A program made the translations under genes and the position numbers. DNA of 64,000 bases from Maea johnstoni (taxonomy: Eukaryota; Annelida; Polychaeta; Spionida; Magelonidae). The notes beneath the pieces are model-generated. The model made no database searches. It was given only the letters and a program-made list of their open reading frames with translations, and was not told where the DNA came from. The number at the start of each line of letters is the position of its first letter. The first letter of the stretch is position 1. Shown one piece after another: positions 1-10,975 of this stretch. The stretch lies in the NCBI GenBank assembly GCA_963942565.1, contig OZ012689.1:27683426-27747425 (forward strand). The letters run 5' to 3'.

Positions 1-1266
1 ATAACAGGAAATAAGCAGAATATCATGGAAGCTTCCTCGTGTAGCTCTTTAACTGTCTTAAGTGTCTCTGACTGGCGTTCCTCCACCCGACAAGATTACG
101 CCTAGAGCTTAGTGCTCAGCCATGCTGCGCTAATTGAAAATTACATCTTACACAACTTTTTCTGCCAGTGGCTTGCTGGAGAGGAGTTTGGCATCAGTAT
201 CGGCAGTGCGGAATGCTTGTGACAGAGGAGCGTGCCAATGGTAAGCAATGCCTGCTTGGTGCATTTACTTTCAAAGTGTCCCACTTATTTGTAAATATTT
301 CGGAAATTATGAGCTGTTTTGAATAAACATGAATGGAAGTTGTACTCTATATAAGAGTAAATGAGTTTTTAATACATACAATATGAAATTCAGTCAAATT
401 CTACATATAAAGAATATTTTTTCAACCTTGACTGTATGGGTTACCCAATATATTGATGGCTAGGTAAGTCTGTATTATATATTGGCATGAATTTAAAACA
501 AAATATTGATCATGTCCTAATCTCTTATAGATTTCCCAATCTAAACTGAGTGGTTTATTGTCTTACCTGTTATAGTGAGCAATGGTTCCATAATGATGAA
601 TGCCAGAACAGCGAACATGAAAAGAAAGGAAAAGCAACAGATGAGTAATAGGAAAAATTAGCTGATCGTTTTACAATGGAGTTAGGCAAGGAATAAACAA
701 TTGATACTGACTTCATGTGACCAGTTTAATAGCACAAGATCAATCAGCATGACTAACTGATGAAAAATATAAATACCAAAGTTAAAGTCTCGCTTCTTCT
801 AAAAGTTAAGTTCAAATGTAACAATACTCAAATGTACACACATAATGCACAATCTGACAATGAAGATAGGCCAAACCTCAAGATACAAGACTTTATGCAC
901 TGTACATGCATGATATAATCATGATTACCTGAAACTATTTTGACAAAAATAAAACAACATGGTAATTTGAAAATATTTACAAAATAAAAATATGAATTCC
1001 TCATAAACGTTCTCGAAAAGATTATGTACCCATGTTGGGGTAGGTCAGATACCTCTTGAAAAGATGTGAGCTTCTGTGGTAAATTCCTGGGTGTGGTATG
1101 TTTGTACATACCATATGTTAGACATGCATGTACATGAACGTTTGCATGCACCCACACACTTATAAATATATATACAGCATACACATACACAAACAACCTC
1201 CGATTGAAGCCTCACATGTGGATTTAGCACCTTTTTTCATCTTCCAATTCCAGGATAGCACATTCA
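1..1266. other. no gene recognised
   Basis: AT-rich sequence. The open frames near 0.83-1.2 kb have no domain or splice support. Confidence 0.6.
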
Positions 1267-1274
1267 TTAATTAG

Positions 1275-1628
1275 TAGGGTTGGGAATCGGTTGCAATTTC
1301 ATGATTGATAATCAGTTGCAGCCAACCGATCGATTATCGATCACAAACAGTAGCTGGGTACTAGAGGTCTAGAGCCTAATAATAAGTGATATTCCATGAC
1401 AATTACTTGCTATTAGCACCTACCTTAACTTTGTTTTGAAGTGTTTTTGGAGCTTAATTTCATTGCAAGAAAGCTGACAACTTGCCTGTCATTTAGTTCT
1501 ATATTTCGCCACTAGGTGTCACCTTTTCAGATTATTATCGATTGCCAGTTTCATAATCGATTAATCAGTAAAAGGGAGGCAAACGATCGATTATCGATTA
1601 AAATCGATGATCATCCCAACCCTATTTA
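1275..1628. mobile_element. hAT-like MITE with 8-bp target duplication
   Basis: The left end reads TAGGGTTGGGAATCG, and the right end carries its inverse CCCAACCCTA followed by three or four extra bases. The flanks are the exact repeat TTAATTAG (1267-1274 and 1629-1636). The interior is full of ATCGATTA-type palindromes and has no coding capacity. An 8-bp duplication is typical of hAT transposons. The interior contains CCACTAGGTGTCACC (1509-1523), close to the CTCF consensus. Confidence 0.65.
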
Positions 1629-2114
1629 TTAATTAGCACTTTGAGGCGAGGATAGGTTCCTTCTTTCCCAAAACAGAAATTTCTTAGCATCCTATAGTAA
1701 ATGATATGATTCTTCATTGACTGAATTCTCCTGTAAAACTCTTTCCTATCTCATCTTCAAATAGCAGAACATTGGTTACCTACTGAACTCAATGATATGA
1801 CATATCATTAACTGATTTTAATGACTTGCATGTCCTCTTTCCCGTATTACCGTTTCTATTGTCAAATAACAATGACAGGTAAATGAAGAACTTGACATAA
1901 CAAGCTATCTACAGTTAACTGTGATTGATACAAATCCTGTTTCCTATTTTCAATCTTTCAATAACTGAATAACAGGTCCTCATTAAAATATGAATGAAGC
2001 ATATTGTATATTATGATCTTGTACAGAATAATAGGTTCTCATTGAAATAAGAATGATGCATTTCATATTTTCTTTTCCTGCAATAATAGAATAACAAGTT
2101 ATCTGCTGATTCCT

Positions 2115-2320
2115 TAGCCTGCCTCCCAGGCCATATTTAAATGTCCTCCCTTGTGGATAGATGGCACTGCGGTATACAAGGAGGTCAGTTGGAAATATAG
2201 ATACAGACTGCAGCTCAAGTGTGTCCCCCTTGAGGATTTATTCAGAACTAAACCTGGAGTGAAATCAACTCAGGTCAGATCAGTGAAAGAGACAGATATC
2301 ATAGACTTGTAGCAAGTCTA
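2115..2320. mobile_element. MITE family A (9-bp TSD), copy 1
   Basis: 206 bp from TAGCCTGCCTCCCAGGC to AGACTTGTAGCAAGTCTA. Flanks are CTGATTCCT (2106-2114) and CTGATTCCA (2321-2329), 8 of 9 identical. Each end is self-complementary. It aligns in inverse orientation with the copies at 6085 and 16306. It carries TAGATGGCACT at 2158-2168. There is no coding capacity. Confidence 0.8.
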
Positions 2321-2752
2321 CTGATTCCAGTGTCTGTCACATTCCTGTTTTCAGTATCTCTATGTTGTGTGTATGACATTGCTGGCATGTCCCCCTGGCC
2401 TAATGGGATTATTACCCAGTAATACTATGTAAGTAATATGTAGCCTAATGTACCCCCTGGTGAGGGGATGGGGAATGACCACACATTATGTGCCTCACAA
2501 ACAGCAACAATTCATCATTGCACAGCCATGCTGTGAAGAACTCTAAGGGCTAATTGCAATACAACCACACAGATAGCTGAGATTCTTGGCTGTCCTTCAT
2601 ATTTTGATGCTATTTTCAGGTTTTTTCAAGAAGACTGATGCATCAAATTATAATTTAACCATAAGTCAAGAACATGTTTGAGAATGATCTTCATGGCATT
2701 TAGAGTTGGTATCTGATGTACCCTATCATCCTTTTCCAAGTATTGGAACTCT

Positions 2753-2926
2753 TTTCCACTTCCTTCAGTCTTCAAAGTTTTTGTTTGAATATATGCTACT
2801 ACCACCAAGATCTGTACCCACCACAGTGAGCACCAAAGTCTTGGGCTCGACCCCGGATGCAGATCTTGGTGGAAGTAGCAAATATTCGAAGTAGACCTTT
2901 GAAGGCTGAAGTTAAGAAGTGGTGAA
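2753..2926. repeat. long imperfect foldback
   Basis: Arms at 2753-2814 and 2860-2926 are inverse with good pairing. The inner 28 bp match at 26 positions (around TGCTACTACCACCAAGATCT). The 45-nt loop contains GGCTCGACCCC, which resembles a polymerase III B box. There is no coding capacity and no clear target duplication. Confidence 0.7.
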
Positions 2927-4217
2927 TCACAGGAAGTGAGCTGAACAACAGTAGCCACAACTAGGTGCTGCTGTGAAAGCCATTATTATCTTCTCTGGTT
3001 GGGCCAACAGCTAGCTGCTGTAGATAGAGTGAGAGAGAGTGGCCTGAGCAGTCCAGCCTGCTGCTGTTGCTGCACTGACCGCAATCTAGACTAGGCTCCT
3101 AGTCCCTGTAATGTTCACCTTCCCTTATGTGTTGACCAAGCACTGTGGTCTGGTACCAGGTTTGGTAGATAGATGACACCACCTGCTCCTCCTATCTCTA
3201 TATGTTTACATAATCAAACTGAATCCTAGTGAGACAAATGTAAACTAAATTGGACACTATGGCCATCTAGACTATTTGGTGCCTGGTAACAGAAACAAAT
3301 GAGAGAAAAAAAATACATATGACAGCCTAGAAATCTAGGCTACACTGACCGCAATCCATCTCTCCCACCACTCACTGCCTGCCCGCTGTCCTGGTGGGCG
3401 TGATGTTGTACTGGCCGTCACTGAACGTCACTGGCAGAATGCCGCGGGATGATTAATCTGGACGTACTGACAGCCTCTGGGCAGTGATTAATAAGGGGCT
3501 CCAGCCATTAGGCTACCACTACTGACCACTACTGACACATACACTAGCTACTACTACTACTACTACTACTACTAGGCTCTGTAACAATGGGCATGTCCAT
3601 GTCCCTGTGATCAAGGATTAATAAGGGGCTCCAGCCATTAGGCTACCACTACTGACCACTACTGACACATACACTAGCTACTACTACTAGGCTCTGTAAC
3701 AATGGGCATGTCCATGTCCCTGTGACCAAGGATTACTTCATCTAACAGTTTAGTTCTGTTTTACCCTCAAGGTGGGGCTGTGAGAGCTTGGATTGGCAGC
3801 ATCATTTATTATCTGTATCACCTACTGATTACATTGCATCTATATTACATCAATGACACTATTTCATTGTATTGTATTGTATTGTATTATTCTCAGTATA
3901 CTATGTGTCTTTCAAACATATACTTTATATAAATACAAAAAATACTTTTTATTCAAATGTAAGCTCAAGTGCATATCTTAATATCAGATGGTGGCATAAT
4001 TGGTGCTGCATTAACTGCACAGGTCAGGTTTAAATCACATTCTTTGTTGAGAGTTTAATACCTTTATGCACTGCATGCCTTCCTTTAAAATAATATAAGA
4101 CCACTGAGTGAGCCACAGTAGGAGTAATAGGTTTGCAGTTCCTCCAGAGATACAATACATGCACATGTTCACCCCAGATTCATTTGAGTTAATGCAATTC
4201 TAACATCATGTTCATGA
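2927..4217. other. no gene recognised
   Basis: Holds the 3487-3732 duplication, a short GCCTAGAAATCTAGGC palindrome near 3325 and a CACTGACCGCAATC word at about 3075 and 3342. Otherwise featureless. Confidence 0.6.
3487..3732 (+). repeat. recent tandem duplication of about 125 bp
   Basis: Two nearly identical copies begin ATTAATAAGGGGCTCCAGCC at 3487 and 3617. They differ mainly in the number of TAC units and in one T/C near the end. Confidence 0.9.
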
Positions 4218-4220
4218 TCA

Positions 4221-4439
4221 GGCCTTAAAAAATAGTTGTTTGTTTCCTGTAACCCTACCCTAACAAGTTTTTATTCAGAAAAATGCCTATACCCTTCAGT
4301 TTTTTCACTCCTCCCGACTCCCAATCAATGTAAAACATGCATAAAACACACATTTTTGACCAAAAAAATAATGCAAACCTACCTACCCTATTTTTTTTCG
4401 GACAGTTACAGGAAACAAAACAATATTTTTTTCTTGGCC
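4221..4439. mobile_element. GGCC-ended MITE family C, copy 1
   Basis: 219 bp with inverted ends of about 33 bp (GGCCTTAAAAAATAGTTGTT at the left; the right mirror contains GTTACAGGAAACAAAACAAT). It is flanked by TCA at 4218-4220 and 4440-4442. The interior has no coding capacity. A 3-bp duplication fits the PIF/Harbinger or CACTA superfamilies; the terminal bases do not decide between them. Confidence 0.75.
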
Positions 4440-4442
4440 TCA

Positions 4443-4818
4443 GCACCTTCCAGGCCACCATACCAGTGCAACCACCAGGAGGAGCATAGTTAGCAATGGT
4501 AGCCCACAGACAAATAGTCACCTTATCAGTGCCACTGAGAAGGTGGTCTAGGTTGAAGATAGAAGCCACCATTAGAGGGCTACTTGGGAGCAGATGCAGA
4601 CAAATTGGGTGTTGATCTCCAGTCGTCCAGGACTGGCCACTGATGGCTATGGGATGGCTTGCAGTGGGTATGTGAAATACCACAGACAGGAAGGGCTAGA
4701 CACCTACTGTCAGAAACGGATGCAGAACAGTCTCTACAGGGCTCAATATAAAATTCACATGGCATTATGTGAATCATCCCTTTTTCTGCCATACACAGGC
4801 TTAATTTTGACTAGCCAG
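4443..4818. other. no gene recognised, protein-like frames
   Basis: Both strands stay open for 60 to 90 codons and GC is higher than the flanks, but no domain or convincing exon boundary was found. Confidence 0.5.
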
Positions 4819-5032
4819 TTAACCCTTATGGTTCTGGTGGCTAAATTGGCCTATACAAAATAACGCAAAAACCTCTTAGAAATCACTGAAACCCTGGCAT
4901 ATGGGTACTCATCTGAGAGTTCTCAGTGAGAGCTATCAAATGAGTACCAACATGACAGGGTTTAGATGGTTTTCAAAGATTTTTGCATTCTTGTGCTTTG
5001 GACGAAAGTAGCCTCAGCATTGGGAGGGTTAA
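4819..5032. mobile_element. piggyBac-type MITE family B, copy 1
   Basis: TTAA lies at both ends (4819-4822 and 5029-5032). The element begins CCCTTATGGTTCTGGTGGC and ends GCCTCAGCATTGGGAGGG. It is a full-length relative of the copies at 5428 and 40152. A TTAA target and CCC-initial ends are the hallmark of piggyBac elements. It is non-coding. Confidence 0.82.
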
Positions 5033-5427
5033 TGATGGAGGAGAAAATGGAAGTATGTGGGTAAACCATTAACTAACCTGAAGTCTCTGGTAACATTCTC
5101 ACTTACTTTAAGGTTAATTAGCATGGGTTTCTGGGTCCAGTATTTCTAACAAGATATACCAGACTCAGGCCCCACCTTAATAATACTAGCATCAGACTTA
5201 GTAGATTACCATTATACCTTAAACTGCTGCTCAAGTTTTTAAATCTGGTATGTTTGACTCACACAGTAGGAAAGTTTAGACCAATGTCTTATGACTTGCA
5301 AACTTACTTGCTTTGCTTATAGTTTAAAATTCATAAAACACTCTCTTTCCATGCTCTGATCTATACCAGACTTAGGCTCTACCTTAATACACCTAAGCAT
5401 CAGACTCTGTAGATAACAAACATACCT

Positions 5428-5639
5428 TTAACCCTTCCAATGCTGAGGCTACTTTCATCTAAAGCACAAGGATGCAAAGATTTTTGGGAACCATCTAAAT
5501 CCTGTCATGCTGGTATTCATTGGATAGCTCTCACTGAGTACTCTCAGATGAGTACCCATTTACCAGGGTTTCAGTCATTTTCAGCGTTTGTGCATCATTT
5601 TGTATTGGCCAAATTAGCCACCACCAACATAAGGGTTAA
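5428..5639. mobile_element. piggyBac-type MITE family B, copy 2
   Basis: 212 bp including TTAA at both ends (5428-5431 and 5636-5639), in inverse orientation to the copy 400 bp to its left. It begins CCCTTCCAATGCTGAGGC and ends CCACCAACATAAGGG. The pair is long and inverted and could form a hairpin in single-stranded DNA or RNA. Confidence 0.82.
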
Positions 5640-6075
5640 ACTGCTGTAAGTGTTTCTAAATCTAGTATTTTTAACAAGATATACCAGACTCAGGCTCAAC
5701 CTTAATAACCCCATCATTGGACACTGTAGGTTACTAACATGCCCTTAAACTCCAGATAGGGTTTCTGATAAGTTTCGCGGCGCTGACCCTTGGCATATAG
5801 GTGGCACCCGATAAGGGTGGCTCAGCTCAACGAGACCTACACACACCCTACTCACCACCCTACCCACACCATAGCAAAGGTGAAAGGTCAGCTGAAGAGG
5901 TGAAAGGGCGTGGCATGAGTTCTGGGTGGGTTGTGTTTAGTTAGGGTTATTCTATACGGACCAGTGGCCTGTCACACTGGGATATTTGTGTTTTTTACAG
6001 TTTAGTTACAGGGGCTTGCACACGGCATGAGCTCCCATGGGGGGCGATCTTACTGCTACACCCCACTGGTATCAA
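5640..6075. other. no gene recognised
   Basis: A GC-richer patch at 5770-5900 without motif or frame support. Confidence 0.55.
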
Positions 6076-6084
6076 CCAGAGATG

Positions 6085-6300
6085 TAGCCTAGCCACAAGG
6101 CTCTGTTATGATTTTACTTTATCATATATAGAAGCCTGCACCTATACTAGATAGGGACTTGTGGTCTACTGTTGGCCATTTAGTTCACACAATTGCCACA
6201 CGAGGGAGATAACTGGTAATTTCCAACTGAGCTCCTAGTATACCGCAGTGCCATCTATCCACAATTGAAGACATCTAAATATGGCCTGGGAGGCAGGCTA
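6085..6300. mobile_element. MITE family A (9-bp TSD), copy 2
   Basis: 216 bp from TAGCCTAGCCACAAGGCT to CTGGGAGGCAGGCTA, with an exact CCAGAGATG duplication (6076-6084 and 6301-6309). It aligns over its full length with the copy at 16306. It carries the inverse core AGTGCCATCTA at 6247-6257. Confidence 0.85.
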
Positions 6301-6706
6301 CCAGAGATGTTGTACAAGTACCAAGTCTCATGATGGTTCTGGTACACACCGTCTGTATGCAGCCAGCCTGAAGTGGACAATTAGGTAATGATTTACAGGT
6401 AAAGAATCGTCCTTTTCTGTTGTTGATTTCTCTTCTTGCTTTCCTGCTTGTCAAATAGGATCATCATATAGTACAGAACCACAATAGAGAACATTGCATA
6501 TCAAACAATTCTTTAAAAGGTTTTTCTCAAGGATATGCCAACATTAATCCACTTGCATTGTAATTCTTGTTAACACAACAAAGTTAACAACACTGCATAA
6601 AAATAAAGTAAGCAAAATTGTATCATATCTTGATGGATTTTGAAGTTCTGTCATGTCATGTTTGCCAAACAATTGCAAGGGATATTGCCTCAAAACTTAA
6701 TGTCAT

Positions 6707-6890
6707 CAGGGTTCGACTTTCCCAGGGGCCCAGGGGCATATGCCCCTAGGTTTTGCTGTGGGCTCCTAGATTTTCCAGTCTAGTGGCCCAAAATAGTATG
6801 AAAAATAACCAGAAATCCTGTTTTTGACCACCAATTTTCATCGAAAGAACTTTTCGGGCCCCTTGACTGAAATCTAAGTGTCAGACCCTG
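6707..6890. mobile_element. short hAT-like MITE with 5-bp duplication
   Basis: The left end CAGGGTTCGACTTT is roughly inverse to AAGTGTCAGACCCTG at the right. GTCAT flanks both sides (6702-6706 and 6891-6895). The 184-bp body contains GGGCC-type motifs and a 16-bp palindrome at 6732-6747. Confidence 0.6.
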
Positions 6891-7215
6891 GTCATATTTG
6901 TGTAGGGAGCCTCCTTTCTCCAGTGAAAAGAATGGGCTCAATTATCAAAGGAATGGTCTTGCTGTGGTGTAGAGTCTTGTTGAGTAAACAGTACCCTGCT
7001 ATTTCTATTTGCCGGGGAAATTGTAGAGGTTTGGCGCCATATCGTCCTCGTAGGAAAAACAAGAGGAGAAAACTGGTGCACTGCCAACATAGCCACATGG
7101 AGAACGCATAAACCTACTTCATCGGACACCTGCTAATTATGCGCAGATCTTGTGGTTAAGAGTACCTCAGTTCAATGAACTACAGACACATTAACCTGAT
7201 GGGGGAATATATAGC

Positions 7216-7316
7216 CATGTGGTTTATGTGAAAGTTGCCAGTGACTTGGGGATAGGCTACATGGTTTTCCTAGCTGGGACTCAACCATCCATAACTGGCT
7301 AGTCACAAGTTTGCCG
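7216..7316 (+). mobile_element. SINE family 2 remnant
   Basis: It contains AAAGTTGCCAGTGACTTGGG and GGTTTTCCTAGCTGGGACTC, matching the body of the 45740 element. No head is visible. Confidence 0.45.
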
Positions 7317-7349
7317 AAAAACATGACAGAAAATGTGCTTAAAAATAAA

Positions 7350-7662
7350 ATCACAAATGCGAAGAATTATCTCTTAGCTGACTCTGGTATCCTCAGTATA
7401 AAACAAATCCTCAGAAAACATTATCCACAAACTAACAGAAAATTAGAACTACAGAGACATGGACAGATCACAAAAGTCATAAAATCCCTAATTCCAAATG
7501 CAAAGAATAGAATCTCAGCTCACTCTGGTATCCCCAACTATGGTGTGAATTTCCTTAAAGTATAGAAATATATAAAACAAATGCTCAGGAAACATAGTCG
7601 ACAAACTAACAGGAAATCAAAGCTAAAGAAACATGGACAGATCAAAAAGGTCGTAAAATCCT
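7350..7662 (+). repeat. diverged tandem duplication
   Basis: TCTGGTATCC, TAAAACAAATCCTCAGAAAA and ACATGGACAGATCA recur in the same order in two copies offset by about 140-177 bp. The second has an internal insertion. Confidence 0.75.
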
Positions 7663-9079
7663 AGTGAAGACTTATCATTGTGCTGAAAAGCATCTCTTTG
7701 CTGCCGTGCGCCTTACAAGGCTCTCATATTTCTGTATGATGGGCTGCTGGGTTGACGGAGGAGAGAGGGCGGCTGGTCTGTCTTGGAGAGGAGCGCGAGG
7801 TTTGCTGGAAGGGTGCTGAGATGTGGGAGATTGTTGTATGCTTTATAGGTCTGCTTCAAGACTAGGTCAGACAGATGAGCTCACACTATCTCTACTCATA
7901 CCACATGCTAACTCATTTACACCTAAACACACAGCAAAGACACATTTAGGATTCCCTCATATCGGCCACACTAGGGAAAGAAATTTCCTCATCTTATTAC
8001 CAAATTTAGGCTTATTTAACCCATTAATACTCACAACTATCAAAAGCAGCCTGACAATTTTGATGAAATAATACAGGCAAATGCAAGGCTGGGAAAATAG
8101 TTGAGGGAGAAATGTTGTGCAGAACATTATCAACAACACCCCTTTAAATACGTTGTACAATCATTCACAATTTAAAAGTCATTGCCAAAAGTATTATAGA
8201 TCCAGAACACAATCACATGATGGGTCAGGGATCTTATACACTTGCCTCTAGTGACCTTCTAGTATATGCATTAAATTGTCTATATAAACTGGCAAGAAAA
8301 GGCCATAACATTTTAATGGATTTTTCAACTATGGTATTAAAACAGCCATATGATGGACATGTTGTACACAGCATAAACCGTATTTGATGACTGACATGAC
8401 TAGATGACTTGAAAAGCCTCCTATGAACCATACCACAGTGCACACATATCTCTATTCACTTTCACTTCTCCTTATATTTGCTTCTTTTCAAGCCTACCAG
8501 CCAGTGCCACATTTCAGCTAAATCCCTACCACATGCACAGCCCTGACATTTCATAACTCAATACAATCCCAGAAAAAAAAATTGACAAATGACTTTTCTG
8601 AATTCTCATGCTTAATGTAATGGAATATACCGATTAGATCATTTCTAGAATTTTATTCATTACATCGTTTTTTCCTTTTCTTTGTAAAAAAAGCTTCGGT
8701 ACGCCAGGGAGAAGCAGGATGCAGTCAGGAATCCCGGACCCTCCCAAGATTTCTTATCAACAAAACTCCCACTCTAAGCAGAGAGGAATACCAGAGCCCG
8801 CTCGGCCATACTTCGCGGGCCCATGTGGGAAAAACTGCGCTGGTTATAGCATGCCATGCGCTTGGCCTATGCTATCAAGTTAAAATATGTCCCAAGCAGG
8901 GGCTGACACGGGCCGGGGCGGGTGTAGGTATGATGTCAGGCACATGTTGGTAGCCCAATGCGGTGTTGGGGAAAATTAGGTTCATTTCTCAGTATACCAT
9001 AGCTTCACACTGACTGTTAAAGCCGGGTTCTCGGACTGAGTTAGATTCACAAAATGTTAAGATATTGGTCGGAAGCATG
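7663..9079. other. no gene recognised
   Basis: A GC-rich block at about 8690-8960 stands out and could be regulatory. The rest is AT-rich. Confidence 0.5.
8824..8831 (+). promoter_or_regulatory. CSL/Su(H)-type site
   Basis: TGTGGGAA in a GC-rich non-coding block (about 8.69-8.96 kb) matches the Notch effector consensus. A match this short can be chance. Confidence 0.2.
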
Positions 9080-9235
9080 TAGGTGTGCTCAGCCTGTTTT
9101 CCATATTGTTTTTGAGCAAATAACAATTAATTCCACAATTGTATTGTAGATGGCAGCACTGTCATCGAGGGTACAGAATTCAACTGAGTTATATATTGAA
9201 GCTCTATTGGCACAACACAGTCCCAAAGGGCAAAA
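9080..9235. mobile_element. possible diverged relative of MITE family A
   Basis: TAGATGGCAGCACTGTCATC and the following 60 bp resemble the interior of the 51102 element. Ends are not defined. Confidence 0.3.
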
Positions 9236-10787
9236 TCAAAACTAAACATGATGAACTAAAGTCTGCTATCTGTGACTGTAAAACAAGAATCGGAACAGTC
9301 AATCCCTAGCAGTGTGGCATTCATGGTATGACAAGGATGGTAGATGTCAAATGCAAGAAACTGTGGATGTCTTATTCCTTCCACCACATACACACATATT
9401 TAGACTTAACAGAAAATCTTGGCATTTTCTCAGAAACATTATCTAGAAATTTTCTAAATACACTCTGGGAAATTGGTATCTTGGAATTGAATTTCTCTGG
9501 GAAATATTGGCATTTTCCCAGCTTTATTGAGGAATTCTATGTTATTTCATTTGCTATAAATCGCATGTTGAAGTGGATGGATAGTTGTGTAATAGTTGTT
9601 AAGTTTCCAAGGTACTGCTAGGAGATCTTATGAAAATGTTCGATTGATCGATAGATAACATCAAATGCATTAGGAGCAAAAAATATAACCTTTATGAAGG
9701 AAATACTAGATTGCATATCAGGAGGTTTATCATAAATATTTACCTACAGACTGAGAATTATTGCAGAAAAACTCATAAAGGCCCATTGCGCTATCTTCAT
9801 GATGACATAGCCATCATCAATCTAATTCCACACATGTGGCGCATTCCCCATCACCTTGGCAACACATGCAAACAGGTAGATTCTGTGATTGGCAGAAAGG
9901 GCAGGGTTGGTAAGGAGTTCCCTCTCTGTCGACACCCTGGAGTACCCTGGAGACAGGGTTGTCTACGTGCCCTGGACAGGTTCTGGCACCCGGGAAGGGA
10001 GAGGGCTCGTAATTCATCCACCATGTTTATGGCACCGGCAGCGGGCCTTCTGGAAAACCAAAGTGGCACATTTTTCAAGCACTTGAAGACAACACTCTAC
10101 TTACTGAAAAACTCAAAAGACATAAATTGTCATTCAACTCCTCAAGATGGACTTTACCACCCATTATTTAAATGTCAAAGTCTTCACTCTGTGGATCAGG
10201 AGTTTGAACCACACCACTATGTCATGTCTACTGGACTAGATGACATGGTGGTGCCAGCCAAATTAACTTTCCCCTGTTAACCTAATGTGGTTGTAGTGTA
10301 GACAGTTAAGATAGCACCAGATGATCTGGTGTTCTTTAATTGCGGTTTCCATTGGAAGGACTCCTGGCACAATCAAATGAGATAAATATAAACAGACTTG
10401 ATTATCCTGTGGTACATCTTACATGGTCAAAGTACATCTTGTACAGCGAAATGAAAATGAGTATAATAGCCTAGGTACTAGTTCAGTCCTACCAGCTCCA
10501 TCTACTGAAATAAATTTGAACTAAGCTGGCTGTCTTAAAGTACTGGCTTCATGGTTAGAGATAATATGTGTATAATAGCCTAGGTTCTAGGTCAATCCTC
10601 CTGGTGAGACTTGTCAAATTGTTTATCCTCTCAATGGAATATCACATCTCAAAATATTTCAAGCATCATTCTGTCACTGGACATGCATAAACAAAACAAA
10701 GCCTGCGCTCACATCATTTTGAAAAACTATGGTGTCTAATTCCAAAACATGGAAAATGGAAAATGTTAACGCATCTCATATCAGAAC
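9236..10787. other. no gene recognised
   Basis: Contains a 189-codon open frame at 9711-10280 without a recognisable domain, and a 35-bp word starting TATAATAGCCTAGGT repeated at about 10461 and 10571. Confidence 0.5.
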
Positions 10788-10975
10788 ATTAGGACAAAAA
10801 AATGATTCTCCTATAATTTTAGATTAAATTTAAGATGAATATCAAATAAGATATTCAATGAATTACAATTGTTCAGTACATTAGGACCAAAATAAATTCT
10901 CCAATAATTTTAGATTATTTTTCTATATGAATATAAAATAATACATCCAATAATTTTCAATTGTTCTGAAATTTC
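10788..10975 (+). repeat. two-copy tandem repeat, 92 bp
   Basis: ATTAGGACAAA and CCTATAATTTTAGATTA recur with a 92-bp offset. Confidence 0.7.

Noticed and set aside
10195-10265. Second tRNA-like head (GGTTCAAAC on -)
   Set aside because: Spacing between A-like and B-like boxes is too short and no cloverleaf can be drawn.
9711-10280. 189-codon open frame
   Set aside because: No domain, no matching splice or start context, and the opposite strand is equally open in the GC-rich part.
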